From Paracoccaceae bacterium (lineage in GTDB: Bacteria; Pseudomonadota; Alphaproteobacteria; Rhodobacterales; Rhodobacteraceae): a DNA stretch of 6,248 nt. Below, one piece after another: positions 5,348 to 6,248 of this stretch. Location of the stretch: positions 1 to 6,248 of the forward strand of contig SKNG01000481.1 in NCBI GenBank assembly GCA_007120685.1. The letters run 5' to 3'. Below the pieces are notes generated by a model, which saw only the letters and a program-made list of their open reading frames with translations, searched no databases and had not been told where the DNA came from. The translations under genes were made by a program, and so were the position numbers. Numbering within the stretch: the first letter of the stretch is position 1; every line of letters starts with the position of its first letter.

Positions 5348-5557
5348 ATGCCGGCGCGGGCCTCGATGACCGCACCGACGGCCGCGCCGGGCGCCGCCGG
5401 GCCGATACGGCGCGGTGTGTTGCGCATGCCTGCGGCGGCGCGCGTTCCGCTTCATGATCCCGCGCCGGTGCGGGGATTGCGGCGCGTTTCTGTGCCGCCA
5501 GTTCCCGCCCTGCCCCCTGCCGCCGCGCGCCGCTCGCGCCGGACAGTTGGGCCGGAC
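5348..5557 (+). other. Open in-frame stretch between fliN and the likely fliP start
   Basis: The fliP frame is open from an ATG at 5348, one base after the fliN stop, and adds 70 codons before the preferred fliP ATG at 5558. The encoded stretch is rich in Ala, Pro and Arg (for example PPVPALPPAAARRSRR) and has no hydrophobic segment or recognisable motif. 16 of its 70 codons end in A/T, against 9 of 70 in the last part of fliP, so the codon signal is weaker. No fliO-like reading frame (N-terminal membrane helix plus short basic domain) is visible in any frame here. It may be a translated FliP leader or an untranslated spacer. Confidence 0.4.
5351..5390 (+). repeat. GC-rich inverted repeat after fliN stop
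   Basis: CCGGCGCG (5351-5358) and CGCGCCGG (5383-5390) are perfect 8-base inverted arms. Three further pairs inside with one bulged G (5360) leave a 17-nt loop. The hairpin starts 5 nt after the fliN stop, directly after the ATG at 5348. There is no T-run, so it is not a classical terminator; such arms are also easily found by chance at this GC content. Confidence 0.3.
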
Positions 5558-6248
5558 ATGCCCGACGACGTTTCGTGGCGACCCGCCGCCGCAGTCCTTT
5601 CGCGCGCCACGGCGGTGCCTGCATGGGCGCTCTTGCTGATCGGCATCCTCTGCCTGCTGCCGGGCTTTGCCGCGGCGCAATCCCTGACGCTGGATTTCGG
5701 CGATGATGGCAGTCTGGCGGTGCGGTCGGTCCAACTGATCGCGCTGATGACGCTGCTCAGCCTGGTGCCCGGGCTGGCGATCATGATTACCTGCTTTCCC
5801 TTCCTGGTCACGGTGCTGGCGATCCTGCGCCAGGCCATCGGGCTGCAGCAGTCGCCCCCTGGCATGCTGCTGACCACGCTCGCCCTTTTCCTGACCTGGT
5901 TCATCATGGAGCCGGTCTTCATGGCGGCCTGGGAGGCCGGGATAGAGCCGCTGAACGCCGGCGAGATCGGGTTGGAAGAGGGCTTTCTGCGCGCGCTGGA
6001 GCCGTTTCGCGTCTTCATGGCCGCGCGTGTGGATGGCGAGACCTTCCTGAACCTGGCCGCGCTGCGCCCGGAGCCCGTGGCCACTGGGCCAGAGGCGCCG
6101 CTTTCGGTGCTGGTGCCGTCCTTCCTTCTGTCCGAACTCAGCCGCGCCTTCGAGATCGGTTTCCTGATCTTCCTGCCGTTCCTGATCATCGATCTGGTGG
6201 TGGCGGCGGTGCTGATGTCGATGGGCATGATGATGGTGCCGCCGGCGA
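5558..6248 (+). CDS. fliP: Flagellar type III export gate protein FliP (C-terminus cut off by window)
   Basis: FliP forms, with FliQ and FliR, the inner-membrane export gate of the flagellar type III secretion system. From ATG 5558 the product begins with a signal peptide: a short n-region, a hydrophobic core (about 22-37, WALLLIGILCLLPGF) and a likely AAA-Q cleavage site (38-41), as in E. coli FliP. It continues with LVPGLAIMITCFPFLVTVLA, the RQAIGLQQSPP loop, ALFLTWFIMEPVF, then LVPSFLLSELSRAFEIGFLI and the signature PFLIIDLVVAAVLMSMGMMM followed by VPP. About 35-40 C-terminal residues lie beyond the window. The start is uncertain: the frame is open back to ATG 5348, and neither ATG has a strong ribosome binding site. 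5558 is preferred because it places the signal peptide near the N-terminus. No fliO lies between fliN and fliP. Confidence 0.92.
   Translation, partial: MPDDVSWRPAAAVLSRATAVPAWALLLIGILCLLPGFAAAQSLTLDFGDDGSLAVRSVQLIALMTLLSLVPGLAIMITCFPFLVTVLAILRQAIGLQQSPPGMLLTTLALFLTWFIMEPVFMAAWEAGIEPLNAGEIGLEEGFLRALEPFRVFMAARVDGETFLNLAALRPEPVATGPEAPLSVLVPSFLLSELSRAFEIGFLIFLPFLIIDLVVAAVLMSMGMMMVPPA

Noticed and set aside
5452..6228. Minus-strand open frame (258 residues) opposite fliP
   Set aside because: FliP on the plus strand is unmistakable. The antisense product is Ser/Arg/Lys-rich without family features.

Overview
The window is a high-GC stretch (strong G/C bias at third codon positions) of an alphaproteobacterial flagellar gene cluster. 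The order fliF - fliH/flbE-like - fliN - fliP, divergent from fliL, and the presence of a MotE-like and a DUF6468/PflI-like gene, point to a Rhodobacterales/Paracoccaceae-type bacterium. That placement rests on protein character and gene order; no database search was possible.

The layout is two divergent operons around a 137-bp control region (2657-2793). The minus-strand operon reads leftwards: fliL (2168-2656), a membrane-anchored coiled-coil protein of unknown function (1643-2158), a MotE-like periplasmic protein with MgtE-N-type helical repeats (885-1643) and, after a 112-bp gap, motA (1-772, C-terminus cut off by the window edge). FliL, MotE and MotA all belong to the stator side of the motor, so this arm looks like a stator-assembly operon. 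The plus-strand operon reads rightwards: fliF (MS ring, TTG start), a fliH/flbE-like export ATPase regulator, fliN (C-ring) and fliP (export gate, cut off at the right edge). These genes overlap or nearly touch and make up a rotor/export module.

The shared control region holds a 7-of-8 match to the CtrA full site (CTAA-N7-TTAA) about 60 bp from both start codons. It also holds a roughly 59-bp imperfect dyad with about 19 paired positions, whose central arms overlap that site. CtrA control of motility genes is established in Caulobacter and in several Rhodobacterales, so coordinated CtrA control of both arms is plausible but inferred.

Points to re-examine are the absence of fliG between fliF and the fliH-like gene, the absence of a recognisable fliO, a 70-codon open in-frame stretch before the likely fliP start, and the uncharacterised coiled-coil protein between fliL and the motE-like gene. 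I found no mobile elements, CRISPR arrays, tRNAs or rRNAs. No stretch longer than 300 bases lacks a gene.
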